Part shown: in pieces, positions 44,286 through 53,169 of the stretch | Layout: each line of letters opens with the position of its first letter | Position numbering within the stretch: position 1 is the first letter of the stretch | Source: UBA1738 sp045580145 | GTDB lineage: Bacteria; Bacillota; Clostridia; UBA1381 | Length of the DNA: 64,000 bases | Direction: 5' to 3' | Assembly (NCBI GenBank): GCA_045580145.1 | Contig: JAZNNI010000094.1 | Location: 69,729 to 133,728, forward strand | Translations under genes and position numbers: made by a program | The notes under the pieces: generated by a model | Told to the model about the DNA's origin: nothing | Seen by the model: only the letters and a program-made list of their open reading frames with translations | Database searches by the model: none

Positions 44286-45495
44286 GCACCTTTCTTTTAA
44301 ATATGTCGTTAAGCTTTTCTATTTCCTTTCTTGAGCGCATTCCGCTTATTGAGTCTGCAGCAGACAGGTTGCACGCAGCAGCGGCAGATGCAAATTCAAG
44401 GATTTTCTCATCATCGCATTCTTTGTAAATTCCATAAAGACAGGCAGCAGCATATGAGTCACCTGCTCCAACGCTTCCCTTTATGTAATCATCCGGAAGC
44501 TCAAGAGAAGGAACAACAACAAATTTTCCGCTCTTATCAAGCAAAAATCCTGCCTCAGTACAGTGAACAATCACCTTTTCACGTACTCCGTATTCCATAA
44601 ACGCTTCCATTGTCTTTTTTATGTTTTCAATGTGAATTCTTCCGTCAGAATGTCTTGGGGAAAGTCCGGTTACGCGACAGCTTTCAATTTCATTTAAAAT
44701 TGCATAGTCACAATGCTTAAGTGCAGGAATAATTTTCTCCTTAAATCTGTCCCCGTCTTCGCTGACAACATCTATTGAAGTCTTTATCCCCTTGTCCGAA
44801 ACCTTCTTCAAAAGCCTTGCAAGCTTTGTGCCATATTCTTCGTCATATTCATCAAATTTATCTAAGAGAAGAATGTATCCTGCGTGAAAAATCCTGCAGT
44901 CAAGCGCATCAACATTCACCTCGTCTATCGAAAACGTACTGTTTGCTCCGGCAGAATAAAAGAATGTCCTCTCTCCCGTTGATTTTTCTGTCATAACGCT
45001 GTCACAAGATGTATTTATTGTTTCATCAACCTTTATCTGACTGACATTTATTCCATATTTAGCAAGCTGAGATACAACAAACTTTCCATTCTCATCATTT
45101 CCCACCTTGCCGATTGCTGTAAGGAAAATGTCAGGATCGATTTTTGCTATGTCAATTATCGTATTCGGCACGCATCCGCCGACAGCATATTCAGTATCCG
45201 AAACATTACAAAGCATATTCTTCTCCGGATACTTATCAATCATATTTACAACGTCAACTATAATGTTTCCCGCGATTGCAATCCCTTGCGTATCTCCTTT
45301 CAAAAGGTAGTCAACAGAAACTCCAAACACCTCTGAAAGCTCTGGAAGTATTGTTATTTCCGGGTATCCTCCACCGTTTTCCCACTTACTTACAGTTTTG
45401 TCACTCACATTCAGTCTTTCTGCAAGCTGCATCTGTGTAAGACCAAGTTTTTTACGAAGTTTAGTAATTGTATTTCCTAAAATTGTCGGGTTCAT
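44278..45495 (-). CDS. Helix-turn-helix (XRE) domain fused to a PfkB sugar kinase
   Basis: Residues about 1-67 are a Cro/C1-type HTH (LRKKLGLTQMQLAERLNVSD, then KTVSKWENGGGYP). Residues about 70-400 are a PfkB kinase with GNIIVDVV at its start, the GGCVPNT substrate loop (about 106-112) and the anion-hole motif GSVGAGDSYAAACLYG (about 348-363). The kinase therefore looks active, and sugar binding could switch DNA binding. It lies directly upstream of, and on the same strand as, the glycyl radical enzyme and class II aldolase. Its own promoter carries an inverted repeat, so autoregulation and control of the operon are plausible. Substrate unknown. Confidence 0.88.
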   Translation of the reverse strand: MNPTILGNTITKLRKKLGLTQMQLAERLNVSDKTVSKWENGGGYPEITILPELSEVFGVSVDYLLKGDTQGIAIAGNIIVDVVNMIDKYPEKNMLCNVSDTEYAVGGCVPNTIIDIAKIDPDIFLTAIGKVGNDENGKFVVSQLAKYGINVSQIKVDETINTSCDSVMTEKSTGERTFFYSAGANSTFSIDEVNVDALDCRIFHAGYILLLDKFDEYDEEYGTKLARLLKKVSDKGIKTSIDVVSEDGDRFKEKIIPALKHCDYAILNEIESCRVTGLSPRHSDGRIHIENIKKTMEAFMEYGVREKVIVHCTEAGFLLDKSGKFVVVPSLELPDDYIKGSVGAGDSYAAACLYGIYKECDDEKILEFASAAAACNLSAADSISGMRSRKEIEKLNDIFKRKVLK

Positions 45496-45522
45496 AGCGC
45501 ACCTCCTGTTTCTTATATTATT

Positions 45523-45550
45523 ATTTTATCATTTACTTAAAAAAAGTAAA
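45523..45550 (-). promoter_or_regulatory. Promoter of the HTH-PfkB gene with overlapping inverted repeat
   Basis: TTTACT (45550-45545), 16 bp, TAAAAT (45528-45523) on the minus strand. TTTACTT (45532-45538) and AAGTAAA (45544-45550), an exact inverted repeat with a 5-bp centre, covers the -35 box and most of the spacer, as expected for an XRE-type operator. Confidence 0.5.
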
Positions 45551-45644
45551 CCTACGAATCATATAAATTCAACCAAATGTTCGCCTGTTAAGTATACGTT
45601 CCGTAGAGCTGTTTTATTTAATTCTCAAAATATGGCTTTATATA

Positions 45645-45671
45645 TAAAAAAAGCCACATAAAAGCGGCTTT
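45645..45671 (-). terminator. Terminator of the aldose epimerase gene
   Basis: Minus-strand stem AAGCCGC/GTGGCTT (one G-U) followed by TTTTTTA. Confidence 0.8.
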
Positions 45672-45673
45672 TC

Positions 45674-46531
45674 CTATTCTATTTCAATGATATGTGTTTT
45701 TACTACCGTTTCTCCGGCTTTTGCCTCTAAAATTTCCGGCTTATGAGTGATGTCATAATCACTGTCAACAAAGTCTGGAAGTCCTGCCCACGGCTCAAGA
45801 CATACGTATCCCGCTCCCGGCTTTGTCCAGATAAGGAAGCTGTCAAACCCATTAAAATCAAGATTTATACATCTGCCGGTTTTCCTGTGCTTTAAAGTTG
45901 CCTTTCTTGATTTTAAGCCAAGCAAAATCAGCGCATCAATCTCAAAATATTCTGTCTTTAGCGGAATTTCATTTGTGTTTTCCAGAATAAGAGTATCCTT
46001 ATGGACTAATAGATTTCCTTCATTGAGAGTATGTCTTATATCTTCCCTCTCATCAAAAATAACACTGTATTCTTCAATCCCCTCAGGGCAAGCATAAGCC
46101 TCGTGTGCACCGATTGAGAAGTACATATTATCGTTTGTAAGATTTGTTACTGCATACTTCACATCGAGCTTATTTCCCAAAAGGGTATATGTAATTCTGA
46201 GTTCATTTTCAAACGGATATACCTTCAAAGTCTCGCTGTCAGACTTTAAAAGAAAAGTCACTGTGTCCACTCCTGTGCTTTCAACCTCAAACTCTTTAAG
46301 TCTTGCAAAGCCGTGCTTTTCTAACGTGTATTCCTTTCCCTTAAAGATAAATTTATCATCCTTAAGTCCTCCGCAAATCGGGAAAAGTACAGGTGCACGA
46401 CCATTCCAGAATGCTGGGTCGCCATTCCACATTATTTCTCTTCCGTCCTTAATTATGCTTTGAAGCTCAGCTCCCAAAGTGCTTATAGTCGCAGTCAAAA
46501 CATCATTTGATATAGTAATCTCTTTTGACAC
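45674..46531 (-). CDS. Aldose 1-epimerase family protein (LacX-like)
   Basis: Galactose-mutarotase-fold protein, expected to interconvert alpha and beta anomers of sugars or sugar phosphates in the cytoplasm. The 285-residue protein has GRAPVLFPICGGLKDDKF (about 44-61), HGFARLKEFEV (catalytic His region), FSIGAHEAYACP (about 140-151) and the Glu near the C-terminus in VCLEPWAGLPDF (about 247-258), typical of the LacX/YihR-like branch. GTG 46531, 8 bases after AGGGAG, is preferred to the GTG three codons upstream, which is too close to the SD. A single-gene unit beside the GRE block. Confidence 0.85.
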   Translation of the reverse strand: MSKEITISNDVLTATISTLGAELQSIIKDGREIMWNGDPAFWNGRAPVLFPICGGLKDDKFIFKGKEYTLEKHGFARLKEFEVESTGVDTVTFLLKSDSETLKVYPFENELRITYTLLGNKLDVKYAVTNLTNDNMYFSIGAHEAYACPEGIEEYSVIFDEREDIRHTLNEGNLLVHKDTLILENTNEIPLKTEYFEIDALILLGLKSRKATLKHRKTGRCINLDFNGFDSFLIWTKPGAGYVCLEPWAGLPDFVDSDYDITHKPEILEAKAGETVVKTHIIEIE

Positions 46532-46634
46532 ATTAATCACTCCCTAATTAATTTTAATCATCATATCACATAACCAGCGAGCTTGTCAATAAAATTCCAG
46601 AATTCAGGACATACTATCCATAGGAGGGATAAAT

Positions 46635-47606
46635 ATGTGCACTGCAGTTACCTATAATTCAACCAATCACTATTTCGGCAGAAATCTTGACCTTGAGTAT
46701 TCATATAACGAAGCTGTCACAATAACGCCAAGAAATTTTCCATTTGAATTCAGAGAATGTCCTGTTATTGACCACCACTATGCATTAATTGGAATTGCAA
46801 CAGTCGAAGGCGGATACCCGCTATATTATGATGCTGCAAATGAACAAGGCCTTTCTATTGCTGCATTAAATTTCCCAGGAAATGCTCATTACTTGCCAAT
46901 ATCAGAAAAAAAGCACAACATTGCACCCTTCGAGCTAATCCCTTGGGTGCTTTCAAAATGCAAATCAATCAATGAAGCAAGAGAGCTTTTACTCAAAACC
47001 AACATTGCAAATATCGTATTTAGTGATAAATTTCCTCTTACGCCACTGCATTTTCTAATCGCCGACAAAAGTGGCTCTATCGTAGTTGAGCCGCTTAAAA
47101 GTGGATTGGTAATTCACGAAAATCCTATCGGAATTTTAACAAACAACCCGACTTTTGATATGCAAATGTTTAATCTCAGAAACTATATGCATCTTTCAAG
47201 TATGCCGCCCGAAAACAAATTTTCCGACAAAATTTTCTTAGAGCCATATTCAAATGGTATGGGAGCTTTAGGACTTCCGGGCGACCTTTCATCTTCATCA
47301 CGGTTTGTACGTGCCGCTTTTACCAAGCTCAACTCTCCAACTTGCACAACCGAAAACGAAAGTATATCTCAGTTTTTTCATATTCTTTCCTCTGTTTCTC
47401 ATACAAGAGGAAGTGTTATGGTCGGCGATAAGTATGAGATTACCGTCTATTCCTCGTGTTGCAACACAGATAATGGGATTTACTATTATACCACCTACGA
47501 AAACAGTTCTATAACCGCAGTTAATATGTATCAGGAAGACTTAGATTCCTCTGCTCTTGTTCACTATCCGCTGAAACATACTCTGCAAATTTCATACGAA
47601 AATTAA
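46635..47606 (+). CDS. Choloylglycine hydrolase family enzyme, probable bile salt hydrolase
   Basis: Ntn-hydrolase cleaving the amide bond of glycine- or taurine-conjugated bile acids (or of penicillin V or acyl-homoserine lactones in relatives). After Met removal Cys2 is the nucleophile (MCTAV). The conserved set is present: Arg16 and Asp19 in FGRNLDLEY, Asn79 in ALNFPG, Asn170 in GILTNNPTFDMQ and Arg223 in GLPGDLSSSSRFVRAAF. The last two segments are close to true bile salt hydrolases. At 323 residues it has family length and no signal peptide. This is the best pointer to a gut habitat. It is a single gene with its own terminator. Confidence 0.88.
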   Translation: MCTAVTYNSTNHYFGRNLDLEYSYNEAVTITPRNFPFEFRECPVIDHHYALIGIATVEGGYPLYYDAANEQGLSIAALNFPGNAHYLPISEKKHNIAPFELIPWVLSKCKSINEARELLLKTNIANIVFSDKFPLTPLHFLIADKSGSIVVEPLKSGLVIHENPIGILTNNPTFDMQMFNLRNYMHLSSMPPENKFSDKIFLEPYSNGMGALGLPGDLSSSSRFVRAAFTKLNSPTCTTENESISQFFHILSSVSHTRGSVMVGDKYEITVYSSCCNTDNGIYYYTTYENSSITAVNMYQEDLDSSALVHYPLKHTLQISYEN

Positions 47607-47639
47607 AATGGCAGGAGATAACTCCTGCCTATCCTTTTA
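47607..47639. terminator. Terminator between the bile salt hydrolase-like and patatin genes
   Basis: Stem GGCAGGAG/CTCCTGCC with loop ATAA, followed by TATCCTTTT on the plus strand, between convergent genes. Confidence 0.75.
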
Positions 47640-48477
47640 AAAATTCTTTTATTTCCTCAAGCTTCAAAAGTCCAATCCGTCTACCTTCTTCATAAACTTT
47701 TTTAAGTAGTTCCGGATTATGTGAGGTTCTTTTTATCGGCAGGGACGCATCAGGCCTTATAACCAAAAGCTCTCCCGCCGCTTCCTTTTCCTCAATATAT
47801 TTAACAGTATCATTATACATAATATGCCTGCTTTCAACAGCCTTAACCATATTCGGATACTTCCCAAGTGTGGCCTTAACAATAGGAAGTGTGCCTGTTT
47901 TTTCCTTTATGTATCCCTTTGGCTGTGTCAGGATAACAACATTTTTAGTATAGCCTATATCCTCAAAATACTTTATCGGTATTGAATCGGATATTCCTCC
48001 GTCAAGGAGTTTATATCCATCAAGTTCAACAATTTTTGACACAAGCGGCAGAGATGCCGATGCCCTCACCCACTCCGCAAAATCTTTGTCTGCTTTTTCG
48101 TACTTTTTATATACAGGCTTACCCGTAATGACATCGGTACAAACCACATAAAATGGCATAGGATTACTGCTGAATGCTTCTTCATCAAAAAGGTCCAACT
48201 TTTCAGGCAACTCGTGATAACAAAAATCCGCTCCAAAAAGATTTCCCGTAAAAATCAAAGACCACATACTGCAATATCTCTTGTCACGGCAATATTTTAT
48301 ATTATACCTTGCAGCTCTTCCAATCTGCCCTGATTTGAAGTTGCATCCAAATGCCGCACCTGCTGAAACTCCTATAGCAGCATCAAACTTAATGTCATTT
48401 TCCATCATAACATCTGTTATGCCAGCAGTAAAAAGTCCCCGCATAGCGCCGCCTTCCATAATAAGTCCCGTATTCAT
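47629..48477 (-). CDS. Patatin-like phospholipase family protein
   Basis: Serine lipase or acyl hydrolase with a Ser-Asp dyad. Nucleophile elbow GVSAGAAFG (Ser about 38), oxyanion loop GGAMRGLF (about 9-16), and the Asp in DGGISDSIP (about 159-167) are present. The 282-residue protein is like bacterial RssA/YjjU members and is cytoplasmic or peripheral. Its start shares one base with the glycerate kinase stop (TAATG), so the two genes are translationally coupled, although no functional link is evident. Confidence 0.9.
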   Translation of the reverse strand: MNTGLIMEGGAMRGLFTAGITDVMMENDIKFDAAIGVSAGAAFGCNFKSGQIGRAARYNIKYCRDKRYCSMWSLIFTGNLFGADFCYHELPEKLDLFDEEAFSSNPMPFYVVCTDVITGKPVYKKYEKADKDFAEWVRASASLPLVSKIVELDGYKLLDGGISDSIPIKYFEDIGYTKNVVILTQPKGYIKEKTGTLPIVKATLGKYPNMVKAVESRHIMYNDTVKYIEEKEAAGELLVIRPDASLPIKRTSHNPELLKKVYEEGRRIGLLKLEEIKEFLKG

Positions 48478-49634
48478 TAAATGTTTCCTCCGAAAAAATT
48501 TCCTATCTTAATCAATCTGAATACCTGAATAGCTGTATCCTTTAAATTCTTGTATGCATTATCTATATCCATAGCTTCGTCCAACGAGCAAGGCTTTCTC
48601 ACTATCGGAAAAAAGGCATCTATTCCATACCTATTACAAATGTGTGCATCCTCTGTCACGCATCCCGAAAATGCTATTACAGGTTTATAGTATTTTTTAG
48701 CAAGATTAGCAACACCTATCGGTGCTTTTCCCATATACGACTGCCCATCAAGTCGGCCTTCGCCTGTTATAACAATATCTGCATCCTTTACATACTTCTC
48801 AAGATTTGTTTGTTTCATAACTAAATCTATGCCTGATTTAAGCTCTCCTCCAAGATATGATAAAAATGCAAAACCCAGTCCACCTGCGGCTCCTGCCCCC
48901 GGAAACTCAGCATCTGCCTCAGGGATTATTTCTTTCGTAAGACGCGCATAATTTCCAAGCCAAACATCCATATCCTTTATCATAGCCTCAGTTGCACCCT
49001 TCTGTGGTCCGTAAATGTTGCTGCAACCATTCTCTCCACAAAGCACATTTTTTACATCGCAAGCTATACAAAACCTGCACTGGGAAAGCTCTTTCACAGC
49101 ATTTTCTGTGCGTATTTCAGCTATTTCTTTTAATCCCTTTGCACCAAATTCTACCTGCTCGCCATCTTGATTTAAAAATTCAAAGCCAAGTGCCTGAAGC
49201 ATTCCTACTCCGCCGTCATTTGTGGCACTTCCACCTATTCCTATAACAAAATCACGGCACCCTCTGGAAATGGCATCAACAATCATTTCTCCCACACCAT
49301 ATGTTGTCGTATTTAAGGGATTTCGTTCTTCCTCATTTATCAATGTAATACCCGCAGCTGCAGACATTTCAATAATAGCTGTTTTTGTATCAGAAATTAT
49401 GCCATAGCCAGCTTCTATCAAGTTTCCTAAAGGATTGTGAACAGTTATTTTATTTATTTTCCCATTTCTTGCAGATACAATCGCATCAACTGTTCCCTCA
49501 CCGCCGTCGGCAATCGGACAAACAAAAACCTCTGCACCTTCATATACCTCCTGCATTGCTTCCTTTATTGCTCTCGCAGATTCAAATGTACTAAGACTTC
49601 CTTTAAATGAGTCTACCGCCACCGCAACCTTCAT
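48477..49634 (-). CDS. Glycerate kinase (GarK/GlxK family)
   Basis: Phosphorylates D-glycerate (to 2-phosphoglycerate in the garK type). The 385-residue protein begins VAVAVDSFKGSLST and contains VCPIADGGEGTVDAI (about 41-55), GIGGSATNDGGVGMLQALGF (about 133-152), GAGAAGGLGFAF and the C-terminal VITGEGRLDGQSYMGKAP (about 288-305), all typical of this family. ATG 49634 after AAGAGGTGA is preferred over a GTG nine bases upstream, which lies in the SD itself. It has its own promoter and is followed by the patatin gene. Confidence 0.93.
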   Translation of the reverse strand: MKVAVAVDSFKGSLSTFESARAIKEAMQEVYEGAEVFVCPIADGGEGTVDAIVSARNGKINKITVHNPLGNLIEAGYGIISDTKTAIIEMSAAAGITLINEEERNPLNTTTYGVGEMIVDAISRGCRDFVIGIGGSATNDGGVGMLQALGFEFLNQDGEQVEFGAKGLKEIAEIRTENAVKELSQCRFCIACDVKNVLCGENGCSNIYGPQKGATEAMIKDMDVWLGNYARLTKEIIPEADAEFPGAGAAGGLGFAFLSYLGGELKSGIDLVMKQTNLEKYVKDADIVITGEGRLDGQSYMGKAPIGVANLAKKYYKPVIAFSGCVTEDAHICNRYGIDAFFPIVRKPCSLDEAMDIDNAYKNLKDTAIQVFRLIKIGNFFGGNI

Positions 49635-49654
49635 AAGCTTCACCTCTTGTTTAT

Positions 49655-49683
49655 ATTATACCAAATTAAAGATAAAAAATCAA
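49655..49683 (-). promoter_or_regulatory. Promoter of glycerate kinase-patatin
   Basis: TTGATT (49683-49678), 17 bp, TATAAT (49660-49655) on the minus strand, immediately downstream of the lctD terminator. Confidence 0.8.
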
Positions 49684-49685
49684 CT

Positions 49686-49722
49686 TGAAAAACAGCTCCA
49701 TATTATAAAATGAAGCTGTTTT
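49686..49722 (-). terminator. Terminator of the etfB-etfA-lctD operon
   Basis: Minus-strand stem AAAACAGCT/AGCTGTTTT with a long AT-rich loop and T tail. Confidence 0.75.
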
Positions 49723-49750
49723 AATATAGTTTTGCAAGAAATCTTTTCTT

Positions 49751-51145
49751 TTAAAAACAAACCTTGCCTGGATTTAATATGTTTTTATCATCAAACACCT
49801 TTTTAATACCCTGCATAATTGTGATTGGTACATCACCGAGTTGCTTTTTAAGATAGTCTTTTTTCGCATACCCAATGCCATGTTCCCCCGAAACCAAACC
49901 TCCGAGTTCTTCTGCTTTTTTATACATAGCATCAAATGCTTCGCTCAGCACTTTTTCCCAAGATTTATCATCAAGCCCGTCACGACATATATAAATGTGC
50001 AAATTCCCATCACCCGCGTGACCAAAGCTCGGAATTCTGACTCCCATTTCTTTTGCAAGACTATGCGTAAAGCCTATGAATTCATCAACCTTATTTACAG
50101 GCACAACAACATCACACTCATCCATTTCAGGTGTTGATGCTTTAATTGCCTCAAGAAATGCACCACGAGCTGACCACACTGATTTCTTGCGTTCCTCTGT
50201 GTCTACAATATACGCATCAACAGCACCAATTTCAAGACATAAATCTGCAACAGCCTTCATATCCGCATCTACTTGCTCATTAGTATTTCCATCAAAGGTG
50301 AGCAGTATATACGCATCATTTTTCTTGTCTGGAAATTTCTTTCCAAGGTAGTCCTCTGCAAAAAGTATTGTATCTCTTGACATATACTCAATAGCTGTAG
50401 GTGTAACCTTTGACCTGAAAATCTTTGGAACTGCCTCGATTGCGCTTTTCATATCAGGAAATGGAACTAAAAGGCTGACTGAAATTTTAGGTAGCGGAAT
50501 AATCTCAAGCACTGCTTCTGTAATAATACAAAGTGTTCCCTCTGAGCCAACAACCAAATCTTTAATACTGAAGCCTGAACTGTTTTTTGCCACCTTTCCT
50601 CCAAGCTTAACAATTTCGCCATTTGGCATAACAACTGTCAATGCTCTTACGTAATCTCTCGTCACGCCATATTTTACAGCCCTCATACCTCCTGCATTAG
50701 TAGATATATTCCCTCCGATTGTAGCGGATTTTTCCCCCGGATCCGGCGGATACATAAAATCATTTTCCTCAACAAACGCTGCAAGCTCCATCAAAAGTAC
50801 ACCTGGCTGCACTGTGACAGTTAAATTATCGCCATCAAGCTCAAGTATTTTATTCATTTTTGTGGTTTCTATTAATATTCCTCCGCAAACAGGCACCGCC
50901 GCACCGACAAGACCGGTTCCGCTTCCTCTTACTGTTACAGGTATAACTTTTTCCCACGCAAGCTTCATAATTTCAGATATTTCTTCTGTCTTACTGACTC
51001 TCACAAGTACATCAGGCATATTTTCAACAGTTCCAAGTTCATCGTGGGCATAATCAGGACTTATATCCACGCCTGTAAAAATGTTCTCTTCACCCACAAT
51101 TCCAGAAAGCTTCTCAATATCTTCAATACTTAATTTATTATACAT
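49751..51145 (-). CDS. lctD: FAD-linked 2-hydroxyacid dehydrogenase, LctD/GlcD type
   Basis: Flavoprotein oxidising lactate (or glycolate) and passing electrons to the adjacent Etf. The 464-residue protein has the PCMH-type FAD domain (VRGSGTGLVGAAVPVCGGI, about 54-72; GEKSATIGGNISTNAGG, about 137-153) and the C-terminal FAD-oxidase domain with SFGHAGDGNLHIYICRD (about 375-391) and SGEHGIGYAKKDYL. With EtfB and EtfA directly upstream, the set matches the electron-confurcating lactate dehydrogenase LctBCD of Acetobacterium woodii, which couples lactate oxidation by NAD+ to ferredoxin oxidation. Its start overlaps the etfA end by 8 bp. Confidence 0.88.
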   Translation of the reverse strand: MYNKLSIEDIEKLSGIVGEENIFTGVDISPDYAHDELGTVENMPDVLVRVSKTEEISEIMKLAWEKVIPVTVRGSGTGLVGAAVPVCGGILIETTKMNKILELDGDNLTVTVQPGVLLMELAAFVEENDFMYPPDPGEKSATIGGNISTNAGGMRAVKYGVTRDYVRALTVVMPNGEIVKLGGKVAKNSSGFSIKDLVVGSEGTLCIITEAVLEIIPLPKISVSLLVPFPDMKSAIEAVPKIFRSKVTPTAIEYMSRDTILFAEDYLGKKFPDKKNDAYILLTFDGNTNEQVDADMKAVADLCLEIGAVDAYIVDTEERKKSVWSARGAFLEAIKASTPEMDECDVVVPVNKVDEFIGFTHSLAKEMGVRIPSFGHAGDGNLHIYICRDGLDDKSWEKVLSEAFDAMYKKAEELGGLVSGEHGIGYAKKDYLKKQLGDVPITIMQGIKKVFDDKNILNPGKVCF

Positions 51146-52334
51146 TCGGGATTCCCTCCTTTATGCTTTCGATAAGCTTTGGCACAATTTCATTGACATC
51201 TCCTACAATCTGATAATGAGCAACATCGAAAATTGGTGCTGTTCTATCAGTATTAATCGCAACAATACAATCTGAAGATTTCATACCCGCGGCAAACTGA
51301 ACTGCACCTGAAATGCCAAGGCATATAATAAATTTAGGTTTAACCGTTCTTCCTGAAAGACCAATCTGCCTTTTAGCATCAAGGATATTTTCCTCAACGA
51401 GCGGCCTTGTGCAAGCAACCACGCCTCCAAGCAAATCGGCAAGTTCGGTTGCCATTTCCCGCATATTCTCGCTCTTTGCACCTCTGCCGATTGCGACTAT
51501 GACATCCGATTCTGAAATATCTATATCCTTAGGCTTATCCACATAGCTAAGAACCTCAATATCCGATGCCAATCTTTCAGTATCAATTTCAAGATTTACA
51601 ATTTCTCCCCTTGCTTCCTCACTAGGTGCAGGCTCACTAAACACCTTGTATCTTACAGTACAAAACTGCGGGCGTGTATCCGGCGAAATAATCTGTGCCA
51701 TTATATTGCCTCCAAAAGCAGGTCTTATCTGTACCAAATCAGTATTTTCCTTCATTTCCAAAACTGTACAGTCAGCTGTAAGACCGGCTCTTCTTCTTGC
51801 TGCAACACGCGGCGCAAGCTGACGTCCTATATTGGTTGCACCGATTAACACCGAAGACGGTTTGATTTTTTCTATAAAGTCGCAAAAAGCCGCCGTGTAA
51901 GGTTCTATCCTGAAATCTTTAAACTCCGGATTGTCGTACACAAACACCTTATCTGCGCCGTAATGTAAAAGATTGTTTATGCTTTCTCCAATCCCCGACC
52001 CAATAACCAAAGCATAAACCGGATGTCCTGTTATCCTTGCAAGCTCCTTTGCTTTTCCTAAAAGCTCATATGTAACCCTATGTATTTTACCTCCGATGTG
52101 GTCAACATAAACACAGACACCCTTCCATAGTTCCTTGTTTACCTGAGCCTTAATTCCTTCCTCATAAGTGATTACACCGTTCCCTTTTTTAACACACATT
52201 TTACACATTTTGCAGGCCGAAGAAATATCAAGCTTACCGCCATCATAAGAGATTGCACCAAAAGGACAAAGTTTTACAAGATTTTGGGCATTTTCTTCTG
52301 TAACCAGATTATGATTTATAATCAATTTTCCCAT
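51138..52334 (-). CDS. etfA: Electron transfer flavoprotein alpha subunit with N-terminal iron-sulfur domain
   Basis: FAD-binding Etf subunit. The first 60 residues are a small ferredoxin-like domain with Cys23 and the CxxCxxC triplet Cys41, Cys44 and Cys47, enough for one [4Fe-4S] cluster, as in LctC-type proteins. The Etf alpha domain follows, with VCVYVDHIGGKIHRVTYELLG (about 73-93), and the C-terminal FAD-binding domain has GRGAKSENM, GLSGRTVKPKFIICLGISGAVQFAAG (about 338-363) and INTDRTAPIF. It sits between etfB and lctD. Electron bifurcation or confurcation is inferred from the operon. Confidence 0.92.
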   Translation of the reverse strand: MGKLIINHNLVTEENAQNLVKLCPFGAISYDGGKLDISSACKMCKMCVKKGNGVITYEEGIKAQVNKELWKGVCVYVDHIGGKIHRVTYELLGKAKELARITGHPVYALVIGSGIGESINNLLHYGADKVFVYDNPEFKDFRIEPYTAAFCDFIEKIKPSSVLIGATNIGRQLAPRVAARRRAGLTADCTVLEMKENTDLVQIRPAFGGNIMAQIISPDTRPQFCTVRYKVFSEPAPSEEARGEIVNLEIDTERLASDIEVLSYVDKPKDIDISESDVIVAIGRGAKSENMREMATELADLLGGVVACTRPLVEENILDAKRQIGLSGRTVKPKFIICLGISGAVQFAAGMKSSDCIVAINTDRTAPIFDVAHYQIVGDVNEIVPKLIESIKEGIPNV

Positions 52335-52347
52335 TTTTGTCCCCCTC

Positions 52348-53136
52348 CTATATCAATTTGTTCGAGCGGATAAGGTCATAAAGTCCTTTGGCCTGCTCGT
52401 TCGGTGTTCCTTCTATAGAGCACTTCTCCATATTTTTTTCAGGCGGAAAGATTTTCTCTACCTGAGTCGCTGAGCCTGAAAGCCCGTAGTTATCTGCATT
52501 TTGGTCATCAAAGTCGTCAAATGACAGAAATCTAATCATATCATCAGTAACACTCTGCATAGCCTTATATGACGGAAGGCGCGGTGAATTTATATCCCCA
52601 TCAACCGAAATTAGACAAGGCAGTTTAATCCGCATATCTGCAACCTTATCATCAAGCGACGCACTCACCGTGATTTTGCCGTCAGAAGCGTCTTTTACCA
52701 AAAGGACATTTGCTACATTAGGTAGCCCTAAAAATTCTGCCACTTCCGCCCCTACCTGAGCAGTATCACCGTCGGTTGTCTGTTTTCCGCATATGATAAG
52801 GTCAAAATCACCAGCTTTTTTTATTCCCTGAGAAATTGTATAGGCTGTTGCAAGAACATCTGCTCCGGCAAATTTGCGGTCAGACAGAACTGTGCCTTTT
52901 TTTGCGCCCATACAGATTGCTTCTTTAATGACAGTCTTTGCCTGAGGCGGTCCCATCGTTATAACTTCAACATTACCACCATATTTCTCTGTTAAATATA
53001 GCGCTGTTTCAATAGCATACAAATCGTATGGATTCATTTTGCTTTGAACTCCGTCTCGTTTTAAAACACCAGTTACAGGATCAACTTCAACATTACTTGA
53101 CCCGGGTACCTGCTTTATGCATACCAGAATGTTCAT
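52348..53136 (-). CDS. etfB: Electron transfer flavoprotein beta subunit
   Basis: The 262-residue subunit has ILVCIKQVPGSSNVEVDP at its N-terminus and the nucleotide-binding GKQTTDGDTAQVGAEVAEFLGLP loop (about 117-139). In bifurcating Etfs this subunit carries the NAD-reactive FAD. It starts after AAAGGAGAAATAT and lies 13 bp before etfA. The FliB-like gene ends 33 bp upstream on the same strand with no terminator between, so both may share a transcript. Confidence 0.94.
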   Translation of the reverse strand: MNILVCIKQVPGSSNVEVDPVTGVLKRDGVQSKMNPYDLYAIETALYLTEKYGGNVEVITMGPPQAKTVIKEAICMGAKKGTVLSDRKFAGADVLATAYTISQGIKKAGDFDLIICGKQTTDGDTAQVGAEVAEFLGLPNVANVLLVKDASDGKITVSASLDDKVADMRIKLPCLISVDGDINSPRLPSYKAMQSVTDDMIRFLSFDDFDDQNADNYGLSGSATQVEKIFPPEKNMEKCSIEGTPNEQAKGLYDLIRSNKLI

Positions 53137-53169
53137 ATATTTCTCCTTTATAATTAAATATTTTTGGTT

